Source: Ketobacter sp. MCCC 1A13808 (GTDB lineage Bacteria; Pseudomonadota; Gammaproteobacteria; Pseudomonadales; Ketobacteraceae). Taken from it: DNA of 64,000 bases. The stretch lies in NCBI RefSeq assembly GCF_009746715.1, contig NZ_VRKW01000003.1:558001-622000 (forward strand). Reading direction: 5' to 3'. A program made the position numbers and the translations under genes. Within the stretch, counting starts at the first letter, position 1. Each line of letters opens with the position of its first letter. Shown piece after piece: positions 37,925-47,456 of this stretch. The notes under the pieces are model-generated. The model saw only the letters and a program-made list of their open reading frames with translations. It did not search any database and was not told the DNA's origin.

Positions 37925-38440
37925 ATGCTACGCTTTCTGCTTCTCTTTCCAATTCTGTTTATGTCAGCCTGCAGCACGCAGATGGCCACTTACGATTACG
38001 CCACAGACACTGCCTTCACGGGCTATAAAACCTACGCGATTCAGCAAAGCCGGAAACAAGCCAATCAGAGCCTGGATTCCGGGCGCATAGAAGCAGCGAT
38101 CAAATCGTCGTTGCAGGGGCGCTACCAAATAGCAGAAGCGGACCAGGCGGATATGCTGGTTTCTTATTATTTGCAACCGGAAGTCAAAGCGAAGCAGTCG
38201 GGCCTGAGCCTGGGGTTCGGTTTCGGAAGCGGCCCGGTGGGTGTGGGCGTCAGCACATCGCCGCCGGTAAAACAGGAAACGGAAGCCAGGCTGATGCTGG
38301 ATATTATTGATACCGCGAGCAGCAACGTGGTGTGGACGGCGAAGGCCAATAGAAATCTGGAAAATGACATGAAGCCACCGGTTCGCAGCGACCTGATCAA
38401 TGATCTGGTCACTGAGATGCTGGGCAACTTTCCCCCTTAA
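37925..38440 (+). CDS. DUF4136 family lipoprotein
   Basis: This 171-residue protein has a lipoprotein signal peptide (LLLFPILFMSAC, Cys at about 17) followed by TYDYATDTAFTGYKTYAI and QADMLVSYYLQPEVKA, a DUF4136 layout, and a Gly-rich middle. It is outer-membrane or periplasm anchored. Function is unknown. It is the first chromosomal protein gene after the tRNA. Confidence 0.85.
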   Translation: MLRFLLLFPILFMSACSTQMATYDYATDTAFTGYKTYAIQQSRKQANQSLDSGRIEAAIKSSLQGRYQIAEADQADMLVSYYLQPEVKAKQSGLSLGFGFGSGPVGVGVSTSPPVKQETEARLMLDIIDTASSNVVWTAKANRNLENDMKPPVRSDLINDLVTEMLGNFPP

Positions 38441-38560
38441 CGGTATACTTGCGCGCTCCAACGCTTTGTAACCGTTTCGAATCCGATGTTAGGCGACCTG
38501 AGGGGCTGCCTGCCGTCATTGAAGCATTCCAATAAAAATCTGTAGAGAGGACTTGATAAG

Positions 38561-39052
38561 ATGGGCGTAAGAATGGATAAGCTGAAGCAACTTGTTGTTT
38601 CTGTTGCTGTTTTCCTCGGTTTGTTTGTTTCCGGACAGGCGCTGGCATCAAAATTAGCGGATCAATCCGGTAGTGATGAACCTCTGGGTTCGCGTTCGAT
38701 TATGAGCCCGGCTAAAATCGATGCGCGAACCCAGCCGGCAGCCAAGGTTTGTTTGCAAGGTGAAGATTGCGCCAGCGCTCAACCCGCCGTGGCGGCAGGG
38801 TCGGAAGAAGCAAAATCGCCAGAAGAAATCTATAACACCACCTGTGCTGCCTGCCACGGTACCGGCGTCGCAGGAGCACCTAAAGTGGGTGATAAAGCAG
38901 GCTGGACATCCCGAATTGCGCAGGGCAATGAGACTATGTATACCCACGCAATCAAGGGGCTGAATGCCATGCCCCCGATGGGTACCTGTGCGACTTGCTC
39001 TGAAGACGACATTAAAGCCGTCGTTGACTACATGGTTAGCGAATCGAAATAA
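38561..39052 (+). CDS. Secreted c-type cytochrome (cytochrome c5-like)
   Basis: This 163-residue protein has a signal peptide (VSVAVFLGLFVSGQALA), one heme site CAACH near 93-97, and a Met ligand candidate in LNAMPPMG. CATCSEDDIKAVVDYM is typical of cytochrome c5. GAGAGG about 10 bases before ATG 38561 supports this start, but ATG 38573 is possible. A strong terminator follows. It is a periplasmic electron carrier. Confidence 0.9.
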   Translation: MGVRMDKLKQLVVSVAVFLGLFVSGQALASKLADQSGSDEPLGSRSIMSPAKIDARTQPAAKVCLQGEDCASAQPAVAAGSEEAKSPEEIYNTTCAACHGTGVAGAPKVGDKAGWTSRIAQGNETMYTHAIKGLNAMPPMGTCATCSEDDIKAVVDYMVSESK

Positions 39053-39064
39053 GCGATCCGTCAG

Positions 39065-39102
39065 AAAAGCCCCGGTCGAGAAATCGTCCGGGGCTTTTTT
39101 TT
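39065..39102 (+). terminator. Rho-independent terminator after the cytochrome gene
   Basis: AGCCCCGG at 39068-39075 and CCGGGGCT at 39088-39095 form a stem with 12 loop bases, followed by a T-run to 39102. It ends the cytochrome transcript and isolates the kinase gene. Confidence 0.9.
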
Positions 39103-39175
39103 GGGTAAATTCAGTGTGATGCGGCTATATTGTTAAGTGAGTGATGGATAAATCAGATAGACAGGGAATGCTCGT

Positions 39176-41431
39176 TTGATTAATCAGCATGGTCGATTCT
39201 ACTTACCTACCCGCATTGGCTTGTTGTCGTTGTTCCTGGTGGTGCCGTTAGCGGTGGTGCTGGTGCAGCTACTATACAGTCGCGACCAACAGATTGAACT
39301 GATCGAGCGCCGCATCAGCGCCGTGAATGATATCCGTATGGTTCAGAGCGCGGTGGATCAGGCGCAGCGGTTGCGTGATTTGAGTGTCATCGTTGTTTAT
39401 GACCGTAGTGAAAACATTGAAGAAGAATACAACCGGCAACGTGCGAGCCTGAAGGCGCTGTTGCAACAACTGGCTCAGGATTCCGGTTTTACAGAGGACA
39501 ATCCGGTTGTTCAATTCAGCTATCCTCGCCTGATGAATCTGATCGACGGTGTGCGCCCTGTTCTGGGGGCTGAACTCTATACCCCGGATGTGGCATTTCG
39601 CGAGCATCAGCCAATCGTGGAGATGTTACAACAAATGCAGTTTCGCTTGGCGGATCAGGGCGGACTATTCAATGATTCAAAAGAACTATCCCTTAACCTT
39701 GTTTATCTGGCGCTGGATGAATTTCAGGAGTCCACAGTAGAGCTCGGTCGGGCTCGATCCTATGGCAGCCTCTATTTGCGTATCGGGCATGTGCCCTCTG
39801 ATGGTGTGGAGACACTCGAACGGGTTTATGAGCGGTTGATGTTGCAGCATGAAAGGCTAAATGCACGGGTCAATCAATTAGCACAATCTCACGCTGCGTT
39901 GCGTTTGCAGGTACCGTTTTCGACGCTTCCCTGGAGCTTGCTAAGAGACGCGGCAGATACGCTGGACTGGAAGGTCATTCAGTCACCGGACCTGGACACG
40001 CCCTGGCGTGAATACTACCAGCAAATGAGCGCTTATATGGTGTCTGCTGGGGAGGACCGGAATCAGATCCTTGCCTTGCTCCTGGCCGGTTACGAAAGTG
40101 AACGAACCGATGTTGAGCGCAGGCAACGTTTCTATATCGCGGGTCTGGTATCGCTGCTGCTGATTTTTATTATTATCTATATTGTTGATTTGCGTGACGC
40201 CCGTAATCGTGAGCGTGCGCACAAAGAAAAGAATGCAGCGGAAGCCGCAGATAAAGCGAAGAGTCAATTTCTGGCAACCATGAGCCATGAATTGCGTACC
40301 CCCATTAATGGTGTGTTGGGGATGGTGGATCTATTATCCGGAACCCCGCTCAATGAAGAACAGAATACCTTTCTGATGGCACTGAAGAGCTCAGGTCAGT
40401 CCTTGCTTTCGGTGATTAACGACGTACTGGATTATTCGAAAATAGAGGCAGGCAAGCTGAAAATTGAAAACGGTGTGTTCAATTTACGGCAGTCAGTACA
40501 CGAAATTCAGAACTTGTTTCAACCGCTTTTCAAACAAAAAAGCATTGAGCTTGAATTTTGTTTCGATCAACGGGTACCGAATTTAATTAACTGTGACGCT
40601 TCAAGGCTACGACAAATTCTGCTTAATCTGCTGGGTAACGCGATGAAGTTTACTGACCAGGGTAAGGTCAGCGTGGAGTTTTCTGCCAATATGAAGCAAG
40701 GCAAGCACTATCTTACCTGTAGCGTGCGGGACACCGGTATCGGTATGGACAGTTCGCAACTGGCGGATCTGTTCAAACATTTTTCCCAAACTGATTCCAG
40801 TATTTCCCGGCGGTATGGCGGCACCGGTTTGGGTTTGGCGATCAGCCAGAGTCTTTGTCATTTGATGGGCGGCGACATCGGGGTAAACAGTAAGGTGGGG
40901 GCGGGTTCTGAATTCTGGTTTACGATCGAATTGCAGCGCATAGATGAGAATAAGCTGTCCGGAATGGAAAGTGCGGATGCGGTTTCCAGGATTGAATATT
41001 ATATTTCTGAATTGAATGGCAAAACGGTGTTGGTCGCGGAAGACAATAAGGTCAACCAAATGGTGGTTGAGGGCATATTGAAAAAAGTGGGTGTGACGGT
41101 CACGGTTGTAGAGAACGGGCTGAAGGCCTTTCAGGAGGTGACCAAACAAAAGGTGCCGTTTGATTGTGTACTGATGGATTGGGAAATGCCGGAGATGGAC
41201 GGTTTGCAGGCCTGCAAAAAAATTAAGGAATGGGAGCGGGGGCGAGGTAAGCCGGAAACACCGATTGTTGCACTGACTGCACATGTGCTTACGGATTATG
41301 AAGAGCAGGCCTATGCCGCCGGTATGCTCGGGTTCATGAAAAAGCCGGTGGATCGTGACTTGCTATACCAGGGGCTGGTGATGTTGACCCGGCGCAGCCG
41401 TGCTTTGACTGTCGTAGGTAAAGCGGAATGA
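39176..41431 (+). CDS. Hybrid histidine kinase with receiver domain
   Basis: This inner-membrane sensor has 751 residues. Transmembrane segments lie at about 12-33 and 322-341 and enclose a periplasmic helical sensor. HisKA follows with FLATMSHELRTPINGVLGMV, then HATPase motifs (LGNAMKFTDQG, DTGIGMD, GGTGLGLAIS), then a receiver (VLVAEDNKVNQMV, VLMDWEMPEMDG with phospho-acceptor Asp). No phosphotransfer domain is seen. TTG 39176 is the likely start, since the nearby ATG 39168 is out of frame and stops at once. It overlaps the DUF1329 gene by four bases, so both are coexpressed. Signal unknown. Confidence 0.9.
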   Translation: MINQHGRFYLPTRIGLLSLFLVVPLAVVLVQLLYSRDQQIELIERRISAVNDIRMVQSAVDQAQRLRDLSVIVVYDRSENIEEEYNRQRASLKALLQQLAQDSGFTEDNPVVQFSYPRLMNLIDGVRPVLGAELYTPDVAFREHQPIVEMLQQMQFRLADQGGLFNDSKELSLNLVYLALDEFQESTVELGRARSYGSLYLRIGHVPSDGVETLERVYERLMLQHERLNARVNQLAQSHAALRLQVPFSTLPWSLLRDAADTLDWKVIQSPDLDTPWREYYQQMSAYMVSAGEDRNQILALLLAGYESERTDVERRQRFYIAGLVSLLLIFIIIYIVDLRDARNRERAHKEKNAAEAADKAKSQFLATMSHELRTPINGVLGMVDLLSGTPLNEEQNTFLMALKSSGQSLLSVINDVLDYSKIEAGKLKIENGVFNLRQSVHEIQNLFQPLFKQKSIELEFCFDQRVPNLINCDASRLRQILLNLLGNAMKFTDQGKVSVEFSANMKQGKHYLTCSVRDTGIGMDSSQLADLFKHFSQTDSSISRRYGGTGLGLAISQSLCHLMGGDIGVNSKVGAGSEFWFTIELQRIDENKLSGMESADAVSRIEYYISELNGKTVLVAEDNKVNQMVVEGILKKVGVTVTVVENGLKAFQEVTKQKVPFDCVLMDWEMPEMDGLQACKKIKEWERGRGKPETPIVALTAHVLTDYEEQAYAAGMLGFMKKPVDRDLLYQGLVMLTRRSRALTVVGKAE

Positions 41432-42759
41432 AACGGAGTCTGTTGTTGGTCTGTGTTGTGATTTTTTGTATGGATAGGGTGAAGGCCAACCCTTCCAATG
41501 GAGACAGGCTGGAGCTTGACTTGACGCCAATCGGTGCGATACGAAGCGCGAATTCCGATGGCAGTATTCCGGCTTGGAACGCTGATAAATTAACGGAAAA
41601 AGCCCATTTAGAATGGATGCAGAAAATCGAAAAGGAACAACCGTTATATACCATCGATGCGGGCCACTCGGACCAATATGCACCACTGCTGAGTGCCGGT
41701 TTACAAAAGATGTTTCAGCAATACCCCAAAACATTTTTCATGCCGGTTTATCCGACTCACCGACCGGCGCGGCAACCGCAGTGGACCTATGAGGCAACTC
41801 GAAAAAATGTAATCGATGCGCGCTTGAGTCCGTCCGGCGATGAGTTGCTGGCAGCCTGGCCGGGTACACCTTTTCCGCTTCCTTCATCCGCAATGGAAAT
41901 TATGTGGAATCACCAGACTCGCTGGAAGGGCTTATTTATCCGTCTGCATTTGTTTGAGAATACGGTGTATGACGGGGGCACCATCGATACTCTGGAAACC
42001 TCAATCGAAACCTACGCGAGCTACTATCGTGAAGACCGTGCCTTCGCATCGCTGGATTGGCGCAGTACCTTGTATTTTTCCTATATTCTTGGTCCTGCTC
42101 GGTTGGCTGGTGGTGGGCTGCTGATCCATGACACCCTGCAACCGTTGCACAAGCCCAGACAGGCTTGGATTTATGTTGCAGGCGAACGGCGTATGCGGCG
42201 CTCACCTGTTTTAGGCTACGATTCCCCGCTATTTAACTCAGAAGGGATTCGGGTTGCCGATGAAATAGATATGTTTAATGGTGCATTGGATCGTTACGAT
42301 TGGACCCTGTTGGGGCGCAGGGAAATGTTGATTCCCTATAATAATCAGAAGATGCGATATAACCGGTGTGATGACGGTCTGGTGCTAACGCCGCATCATC
42401 TATCATCACACTCTATGCGTTTCGAAAAACATAGGGTGTGGGTAGTGGAGGCCAAACTCAAACCCGGGCAGCGTCATATCTATGCTCACCGAACCTTTTA
42501 TATCGATGAGGACACCTGGAGCATTGTGATGGCAGATAACTATGATAAGAAAGGCGATCTGTGGCGTTTTGCGCTGCGTTTTTCTGCCTATTATGAAGAT
42601 ATGCCCGGTATGTTTTCATCCCTGGATGCTTATCATGACTTCGGGCAGCGGGCCTACTTTATGCAATGCAGTGCCGGTAATGGAACGGAATTTTATCTGC
42701 AACCGCCGCAGGAAGGCTATTTCTCTCCCACAAGTATCCGTCAGCGCTTGCGACGATAG
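41428..42759 (+). CDS. DUF1329 family periplasmic/outer-membrane associated protein
   Basis: This 443-residue protein has a short signal peptide (LLLVCVVIFCMDRVKA). GDRLELDLTPIGAIRSANSD, SDGSIPAW and RQAWIYVAGERRMRRSPVL are typical DUF1329 features, and DLWRFALRFSAYYEDMPG occurs near the end. The family resembles LolB-type lipid-binding proteins and is often near transport or sensor genes, but its role is unclear. Its start overlaps the kinase stop (ATGA). Confidence 0.88.
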   Translation: MKRSLLLVCVVIFCMDRVKANPSNGDRLELDLTPIGAIRSANSDGSIPAWNADKLTEKAHLEWMQKIEKEQPLYTIDAGHSDQYAPLLSAGLQKMFQQYPKTFFMPVYPTHRPARQPQWTYEATRKNVIDARLSPSGDELLAAWPGTPFPLPSSAMEIMWNHQTRWKGLFIRLHLFENTVYDGGTIDTLETSIETYASYYREDRAFASLDWRSTLYFSYILGPARLAGGGLLIHDTLQPLHKPRQAWIYVAGERRMRRSPVLGYDSPLFNSEGIRVADEIDMFNGALDRYDWTLLGRREMLIPYNNQKMRYNRCDDGLVLTPHHLSSHSMRFEKHRVWVVEAKLKPGQRHIYAHRTFYIDEDTWSIVMADNYDKKGDLWRFALRFSAYYEDMPGMFSSLDAYHDFGQRAYFMQCSAGNGTEFYLQPPQEGYFSPTSIRQRLRR

Positions 42760-42798
42760 AAGACGGTGAGCACAGCTGCAATGGGTGCACAATGGGTG

Positions 42799-42884
42799 TG
42801 GTGCGCACCAGAATGGGCTACCCTGATCGGATTTGGTGCCGTGGCTTAACGGATTGTTGGTCTTTCATCCGGTTTAGGTTTTGC
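42799..42884 (+). promoter_or_regulatory. Palindrome and weak sigma-54-like element before ureD
   Basis: TGGTGCGCACCA at 42799-42810 is a perfect 12-base palindrome. Further right, GG at 42871-42872 and GC at 42883-42884 are separated by 10 bases with TTTTGC at the -12 side, the spacing of a -24/-12 promoter. The -24 side (CCGGTTT) is poor. The urease genes and the urt genes would then share nitrogen control, but this element is tentative. Confidence 0.35.
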
Positions 42885-42956
42885 TTTTTAGACCCGACTC
42901 ATTAATATTGGACGCCACTATTCTTATAATAACGCGGAGCCGTGGGGCCAATAAAC

Positions 42957-43826
42957 ATGAATGCAATTGCGACACCGGTGAACACCGGCTGGTCGGCGAC
43001 GCTGGATCTGGAATTTGCGCTTCGGGGGGCGCGCACAGCGCTGATTCGCAACCGCCATCAGGGACCATTGCGGGTACAGCGTCCTTTCTATCCCGAACAC
43101 AGCGGCCAATGTCACGTTTATCTGCTGCATCCGCCCGGCGGTATTGTGGCCGGAGACAGCCTTTCAATTCGCGCGCAAGTGAATCCGGGTGCCCACTGCC
43201 TGTTAACCACGCCCTCTGCGGGGCGGGTTTATAAATCCAATGCGCAGCGCTTGCAGCAAACTCAAAGCGTTGAACTGAGTGTGGCCGAAGACGGCGTGTG
43301 CGAATGGCTGCCCCAGGAAAATATCGTGTTCAACAGCGCTCAGGCGAGGAATTGCACCCGTATTCACCTGCAATCCGCCAGCACCTTTATCGGCTGGGAA
43401 ATAACATGCCTGGGGCGTCCTGCCTCAGGTGACAGTTTCGATCAGGGTGAGTTAGTGCAGCAATTCGATTTGTATCGGGAGGGTGTGCCGGTGTTGTTAG
43501 AGCGCAATCGTTTTCAGGGCGGCAGCGAGCTACTGTTCCAGCCCTGGGGCCTGAACGGTGCGACTGCCACCGGCACATTGGTTTGTGCGATGAACCCGGA
43601 ACAACAATTGCAAAAAACCGAGATTCAGTTATTACAGGACCAGTGTATGGTACACAAGGGTGTCGTGTTGCAGGCGGCGGCCACTGAGCTACCGGGAATC
43701 ATAGTAATACGCGCTACGTCAGCCCAGGCTGCACCGATAAGAAATCTATTTATCGAGATTTGGAGAACCTTACGGCAAGCGTTGCTGAAGCAATCTGCGG
43801 TCGCGCCGCGAATCTGGTTTACCTGA
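42957..43826 (+). CDS. ureD: Urease accessory protein UreD (UreH)
   Basis: UreD is the scaffold that binds the urease apoprotein and admits the UreF-UreG complex. The 289 residues contain [17 protein letters not shown] and [18 protein letters not shown], then [17 protein letters not shown], the core of the UreD family. ATG 42957 is preferred, although GTG 42942 is in frame. It begins the operon ureD-A-B-C-E-F. It lies 65 bases before ureA. Confidence 0.93.
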   Translation: MNAIATPVNTGWSATLDLEFALRGARTALIRNRHQGPLRVQRPFYPEHSGQCHVYLLHPPGGIVAGDSLSIRAQVNPGAHCLLTTPSAGRVYKSNAQRLQQTQSVELSVAEDGVCEWLPQENIVFNSAQARNCTRIHLQSASTFIGWEITCLGRPASGDSFDQGELVQQFDLYREGVPVLLERNRFQGGSELLFQPWGLNGATATGTLVCAMNPEQQLQKTEIQLLQDQCMVHKGVVLQAAATELPGIIVIRATSAQAAPIRNLFIEIWRTLRQALLKQSAVAPRIWFT

Positions 43827-43891
43827 GTCTGATAGGTCCAAGTTACAATAATCTGTTTGGGCATACGGCTAACTATCCACAGGACAACAAT

Positions 43892-44194
43892 ATGGAATTA
43901 ACACCACGGGAAAAAGATAAATTGCTGCTTTTCGCTGCATTTCAGTTGGCGGAACGTCGCAAGGGTCGCGGATTAAAATTGAATTATCCTGAAGCAGTCG
44001 CGCTCATTTCATTTGAAATTATTGAAGGGGCCCGGGATGGCAAAACCGTTGCAGAATTAATGGACTATGGACGTACATTGCTGACCCGTGACGAGGTCAT
44101 GGAAGGCGTGCCGGAAATGATCCACGATGTGCAGGTGGAAGCTACCTTTCCCGATGGTACCAAGTTGGTCACCGTACACGACCCGATCGTTTAG
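43892..44194 (+). CDS. ureA: Urease gamma subunit UreA
   Basis: This is a 100-residue gamma subunit, full length: [35 protein letters not shown] and [20 protein letters not shown]. It is a separate small subunit as in most bacterial ureases. ATG 43892 is preceded by AGGAC and gives the family N-terminus. Confidence 0.97.
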   Translation: MELTPREKDKLLLFAAFQLAERRKGRGLKLNYPEAVALISFEIIEGARDGKTVAELMDYGRTLLTRDEVMEGVPEMIHDVQVEATFPDGTKLVTVHDPIV

Positions 44195-44241
44195 ATTCGA
44201 TACCGTCCCTATACCGAACGCCTTATGAAGAGGAACAACCC

Positions 44242-44547
44242 ATGATTCCTGGTGAATTAATAACTGAACCCGGTGAGTTGGAATTAAACGCCGGATTGCC
44301 GAAAAGAACCATCACGGTGGCAAACACAGGCGATCGACCGATTCAGGTCGGATCACACTATCATTTTTATGAAACGAACAGCGCGCTGGATTTTGACAGG
44401 GAAAAGGCCAGAGGCTTTCGTCTGGATATCGCCGCAGGCACAGCCATTCGTTTTGAGCCGGGCCAGAGCCGGGAAGTGAATTTGGTGGAATACGCCGGTG
44501 AAAAAGCGGTGTACGGATTCCGTGGCATGGTGATGGGCAAACTGTAG
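44242..44547 (+). CDS. ureB: Urease beta subunit UreB
   Basis: This is the 101-residue beta subunit. [38 protein letters not shown] and FRGMVMGKL are diagnostic. A GAGGAAC ribosome-binding site precedes the start. It is separated from ureA by 47 bases and ureC by 29. Confidence 0.97.
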   Translation: MIPGELITEPGELELNAGLPKRTITVANTGDRPIQVGSHYHFYETNSALDFDREKARGFRLDIAAGTAIRFEPGQSREVNLVEYAGEKAVYGFRGMVMGKL

Positions 44548-44576
44548 TCAAACTATAGGCAAGCAAGGAATTTAAC

Positions 44577-46280
44577 ATGGCAAAGATTGATAGACGCGCC
44601 TATGGCGAAATGTTCGGCCCTACAGTCGGTGATCGAGTGCGTTTGGGCGACACTGAGTTACTGATTGAAGTGGAAAAGGATTTTGCCCGTTATGGCGATG
44701 AAGTTAAATTCGGTGGCGGCAAAGTGATACGGGATGGCATGGGGCAAAGCCAACGTCCGCGCAGTGAATGCGTGGATACGGTCATTACCAATGCACTGAT
44801 ATTGGATTACTGGGGTATCGTCAAAGCGGATGTGGGCCTGAAAGATGGACGCATTGCGGCCATTGGCAAAGCCGGCAATCCCGATATTCAAAGTGGGGTG
44901 ACGATCATAATCGGTCCAGGCACCGAGGTGATCGCCGGGGAAGGGCAGATTCTGACCGCGGGCGGCATCGATGCCCATATCCATTTTATTTGCCCGCAAC
45001 AAATCGAAGAAGCCCTGATGTCCGGTGTGACAACGATGATTGGGGGCGGTACCGGGCCCGCCACCGGCACCAATGCCACCACTTGTACACCCGGTGCCTG
45101 GCATCTTGCACAAATGCTTAAGGCCGCTGAAGGCCTGCCAATGAATCTGGGCTTTCTGGGCAAAGGCAATGGCAGTCTGGCACCAGCAATCGAAGAGCAG
45201 GTTGTAGCCGGAGCGATGGGCTTAAAGCTGCATGAAGATTGGGGCACCACTCCGGCGTCCATAGATAACTGCCTGAGCGTGGCCGAGAAAACCGATGTGC
45301 AGGTGGCCATTCACACGGATACCCTCAACGAGTCCGGTTTTGTGGAAGATACGGTGGCCGCCTTTAAAGGGCGTACCATCCACACCTATCACACAGAAGG
45401 GGCTGGCGGCGGCCATGCTCCGGATATCATAAAAGTCTGTGGCGAAGACAACGTGCTGCCTTCGTCCACCAATCCCACACGGCCATACACCATTAATACG
45501 GTAGATGAACACCTGGATATGCTGATGGTGTGTCATCATCTGGATTCCGGTATACCCGAGGATGTGGCGTTTGCCGATTCCCGTATCCGCCGGGAAACGA
45601 TTGCCGCTGAAGATATTCTGCATGACCTTGGCGCCTTCTCTATTATCTCTTCCGATTCCCAGGCGATGGGGCGGGTTGGCGAGGTGGTATGCCGTACTTG
45701 GCAAACAGCGCACAAGATGAAAGTGCAGCGCGGCCCGTTGCCCGAGGACAGTGATCGCAACGATAACTTTCGTGCCAAACGTTATATTGCCAAGTACACC
45801 ATCAATCCGGCGATTGCGCATGGCATCAGTCACGAAGTGGGTTCGATTGAAGTGGGAAAATGGGCTGACCTGGTGTTATGGAAGCCCGCCTTTTTCGGGG
45901 TCAAGCCCTCGTTGATTCTGAAAGGTGGTGCCATTGCGGCTGCCCCCATGGGCGATCCGAACGCTTCTATTCCAACGCCCCAGCCGGTGCATTATCGAAT
46001 GATGTTTGGTGGCGTTGGTCGTTCTGTATTGGATACCAATCTCACCTTCGTTTCGCAGGCGGCGCTGGATAACGGAATCAAACAACAGCTCGGTTTGCAA
46101 CGTACTTTAGCGGCGGTTAAAGGTTGCCGGACGGTGACCAAAAAAGATCTTAAGCTGAATGACTATCAGCCGGATATCACGGTTGATCCGCAAACCTATG
46201 AAGTGCGTGCCGACGGTGTCTTGTTGACCTGCGAACCGGCGAAAATTTTGCCGTTAGCGCAACGCTACTTTTTGTTTTAG
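44577..46280 (+). CDS. ureC: Urease alpha subunit UreC, nickel-containing catalytic subunit
   Basis: This is the 567-residue alpha subunit that hydrolyses urea to ammonia and carbamate. Nickel ligands are visible: the HxH in [13 protein letters not shown] (about 134-136), the carbamylated Lys in [10 protein letters not shown] (about 217-220) and later His residues in [11 protein letters not shown] and [15 protein letters not shown]. The mobile-flap Cys and His lie in [11 protein letters not shown]. All key residues are present, so the enzyme should be active once nickel is loaded. Confidence 0.98.
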   Translation: MAKIDRRAYGEMFGPTVGDRVRLGDTELLIEVEKDFARYGDEVKFGGGKVIRDGMGQSQRPRSECVDTVITNALILDYWGIVKADVGLKDGRIAAIGKAGNPDIQSGVTIIIGPGTEVIAGEGQILTAGGIDAHIHFICPQQIEEALMSGVTTMIGGGTGPATGTNATTCTPGAWHLAQMLKAAEGLPMNLGFLGKGNGSLAPAIEEQVVAGAMGLKLHEDWGTTPASIDNCLSVAEKTDVQVAIHTDTLNESGFVEDTVAAFKGRTIHTYHTEGAGGGHAPDIIKVCGEDNVLPSSTNPTRPYTINTVDEHLDMLMVCHHLDSGIPEDVAFADSRIRRETIAAEDILHDLGAFSIISSDSQAMGRVGEVVCRTWQTAHKMKVQRGPLPEDSDRNDNFRAKRYIAKYTINPAIAHGISHEVGSIEVGKWADLVLWKPAFFGVKPSLILKGGAIAAAPMGDPNASIPTPQPVHYRMMFGGVGRSVLDTNLTFVSQAALDNGIKQQLGLQRTLAAVKGCRTVTKKDLKLNDYQPDITVDPQTYEVRADGVLLTCEPAKILPLAQRYFLF

Positions 46281-46289
46281 GCCAATCCA

Positions 46290-46763
46290 ATGATCAAAGT
46301 GTTCGAAACGATAGAAGAGACGACGGCCGATGCACAGTTGAGTGTGTGTTTGCCGTTCGATGAACGCAAAAAAAGCCGCTTAAAGACCCTCGCAGAAAGT
46401 GGCGAGCCATTAGGCTTGATGTTGCCCCGTGGCCAGATTTTGCGAAACGGCACTTTGTTACGGGACGAGACCGGGCGCATTATCGTGGTGAAAGCGGCGC
46501 AAGAGTGCTTGAGTGTGGTGCGCAGTGAGCGCGCTCTGTTATTGATGCGCGCGGCCTACCATCTTGGCAATCGACATGTGCCGCTGCAGGTGGGTAGTGG
46601 CTTTCTGAGTTACCAGCACGATCATGTGCTGGACGACATGGTGCGTGGATTAGGGTTAACCGTTACCACAGAGCAGCGCCCGTTTGAACCGGAGGACGGT
46701 GCTTATGCCGTCGCGCATGCTCACGGCCATGATGATAGCCCTGGTCACCACCATGAACATTGA
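46290..46763 (+). CDS. ureE: Urease nickel metallochaperone UreE
   Basis: This 157-residue protein has an N-terminal peptide-binding domain and a C-terminal metal domain (YHLGNRHVPLQV, LRYQHD-like LSYQHDHVLDDM). It ends with a His-rich tail (AHAHGHDDSPGHHHEH) that binds nickel. It overlaps ureF by 11 bases. It hands nickel to UreG/UreC. Confidence 0.95.
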   Translation: MIKVFETIEETTADAQLSVCLPFDERKKSRLKTLAESGEPLGLMLPRGQILRNGTLLRDETGRIIVVKAAQECLSVVRSERALLLMRAAYHLGNRHVPLQVGSGFLSYQHDHVLDDMVRGLGLTVTTEQRPFEPEDGAYAVAHAHGHDDSPGHHHEH

Positions 46764-47427
46764 TTCCCTGCCCCTGTTGCAACTATTGCAGCTCACCAGT
46801 CCTACATTGCCGGTGGGGGGATTTGCCTGGTCGCAAGGGTTGGAAGGGGCGATTGAGCAAGGCTGGTTACAGAACGAAGCGGATTTTTCTGACTGGCTGC
46901 GGGGTATATTACAACACAGCTTTATTCACCAGGAGTGGCCGTTACTGATGCGCTTATACGCAGCAGCAGAGCAGGGCAATCAGCAGGCGCTGGTGCATTG
47001 GAACGGGGTTTCACTGGCATTAAGAGAAACCGCAGAATTACGACAGGAAGATGTTCAGATGGGGGCTGCTTTACTGCGCCTGATCACGGATCTTGATTAC
47101 CATCAGGCCAGGCAATGGCGATCAGGAACCATCAGCTACGTCTCTGCTTTCGCCCTGGCAGCCAGCGAAAAATCGATTCCTGTTAACGCCGCTTGCATTG
47201 GGTATGTTTGGAGCTGGCTGGAGAACCAGATTGCCGCTGCATTGAAGCTATTCCCCCTAGGGCAGACAGCGGGGCAACGTGTTTATCAAAGTTTAACCGG
47301 GTTTTTGCCCGCATGGTTTGAACAGGCCCGGTTGATAGAAGATGATGAAATCGGCCTGTCGTTGCCCGGCGTGGCCATGGCCAGCATGCGGCACGAGTGC
47401 CAATACAGTCGCCTGTTTCGTTCCTGA
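46753..47427 (+). CDS. ureF: Urease accessory protein UreF
   Basis: This 224-residue protein contains LLQLTSPTLPVGGFAWSQGL, WRSGTISYVSAFALAA and the C-terminal LPGVAMASMRHECQYSRLFRS, all UreF hallmarks. The start ATG 46753 lies inside the ureE end. UreF couples UreD and UreG during nickel insertion. ureG does not follow here but lies about 6 kb away behind a minus-strand insertion. Confidence 0.94.
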   Translation: MNIDSLPLLQLLQLTSPTLPVGGFAWSQGLEGAIEQGWLQNEADFSDWLRGILQHSFIHQEWPLLMRLYAAAEQGNQQALVHWNGVSLALRETAELRQEDVQMGAALLRLITDLDYHQARQWRSGTISYVSAFALAASEKSIPVNAACIGYVWSWLENQIAAALKLFPLGQTAGQRVYQSLTGFLPAWFEQARLIEDDEIGLSLPGVAMASMRHECQYSRLFRS

Positions 47428-47456
47428 AACGTGGTTAGCCCCTGAAATGTCAGTTG

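Noticed and set aside
37773-38090. An open frame ahead of and overlapping the DUF4136 lipoprotein gene
   Set aside because: The second half is the lipoprotein gene in another frame. The first half has no motif, and the lipoprotein with its lipobox explains the region.
42781-42812. GGTGCAC and GGTGCGCACC blocks before ureD as classical NtrC sites
   Set aside because: The orientation and spacing do not match the TGCACC-N5-GGTGCA consensus. I keep only the palindrome and the weak -24/-12 element as tentative.
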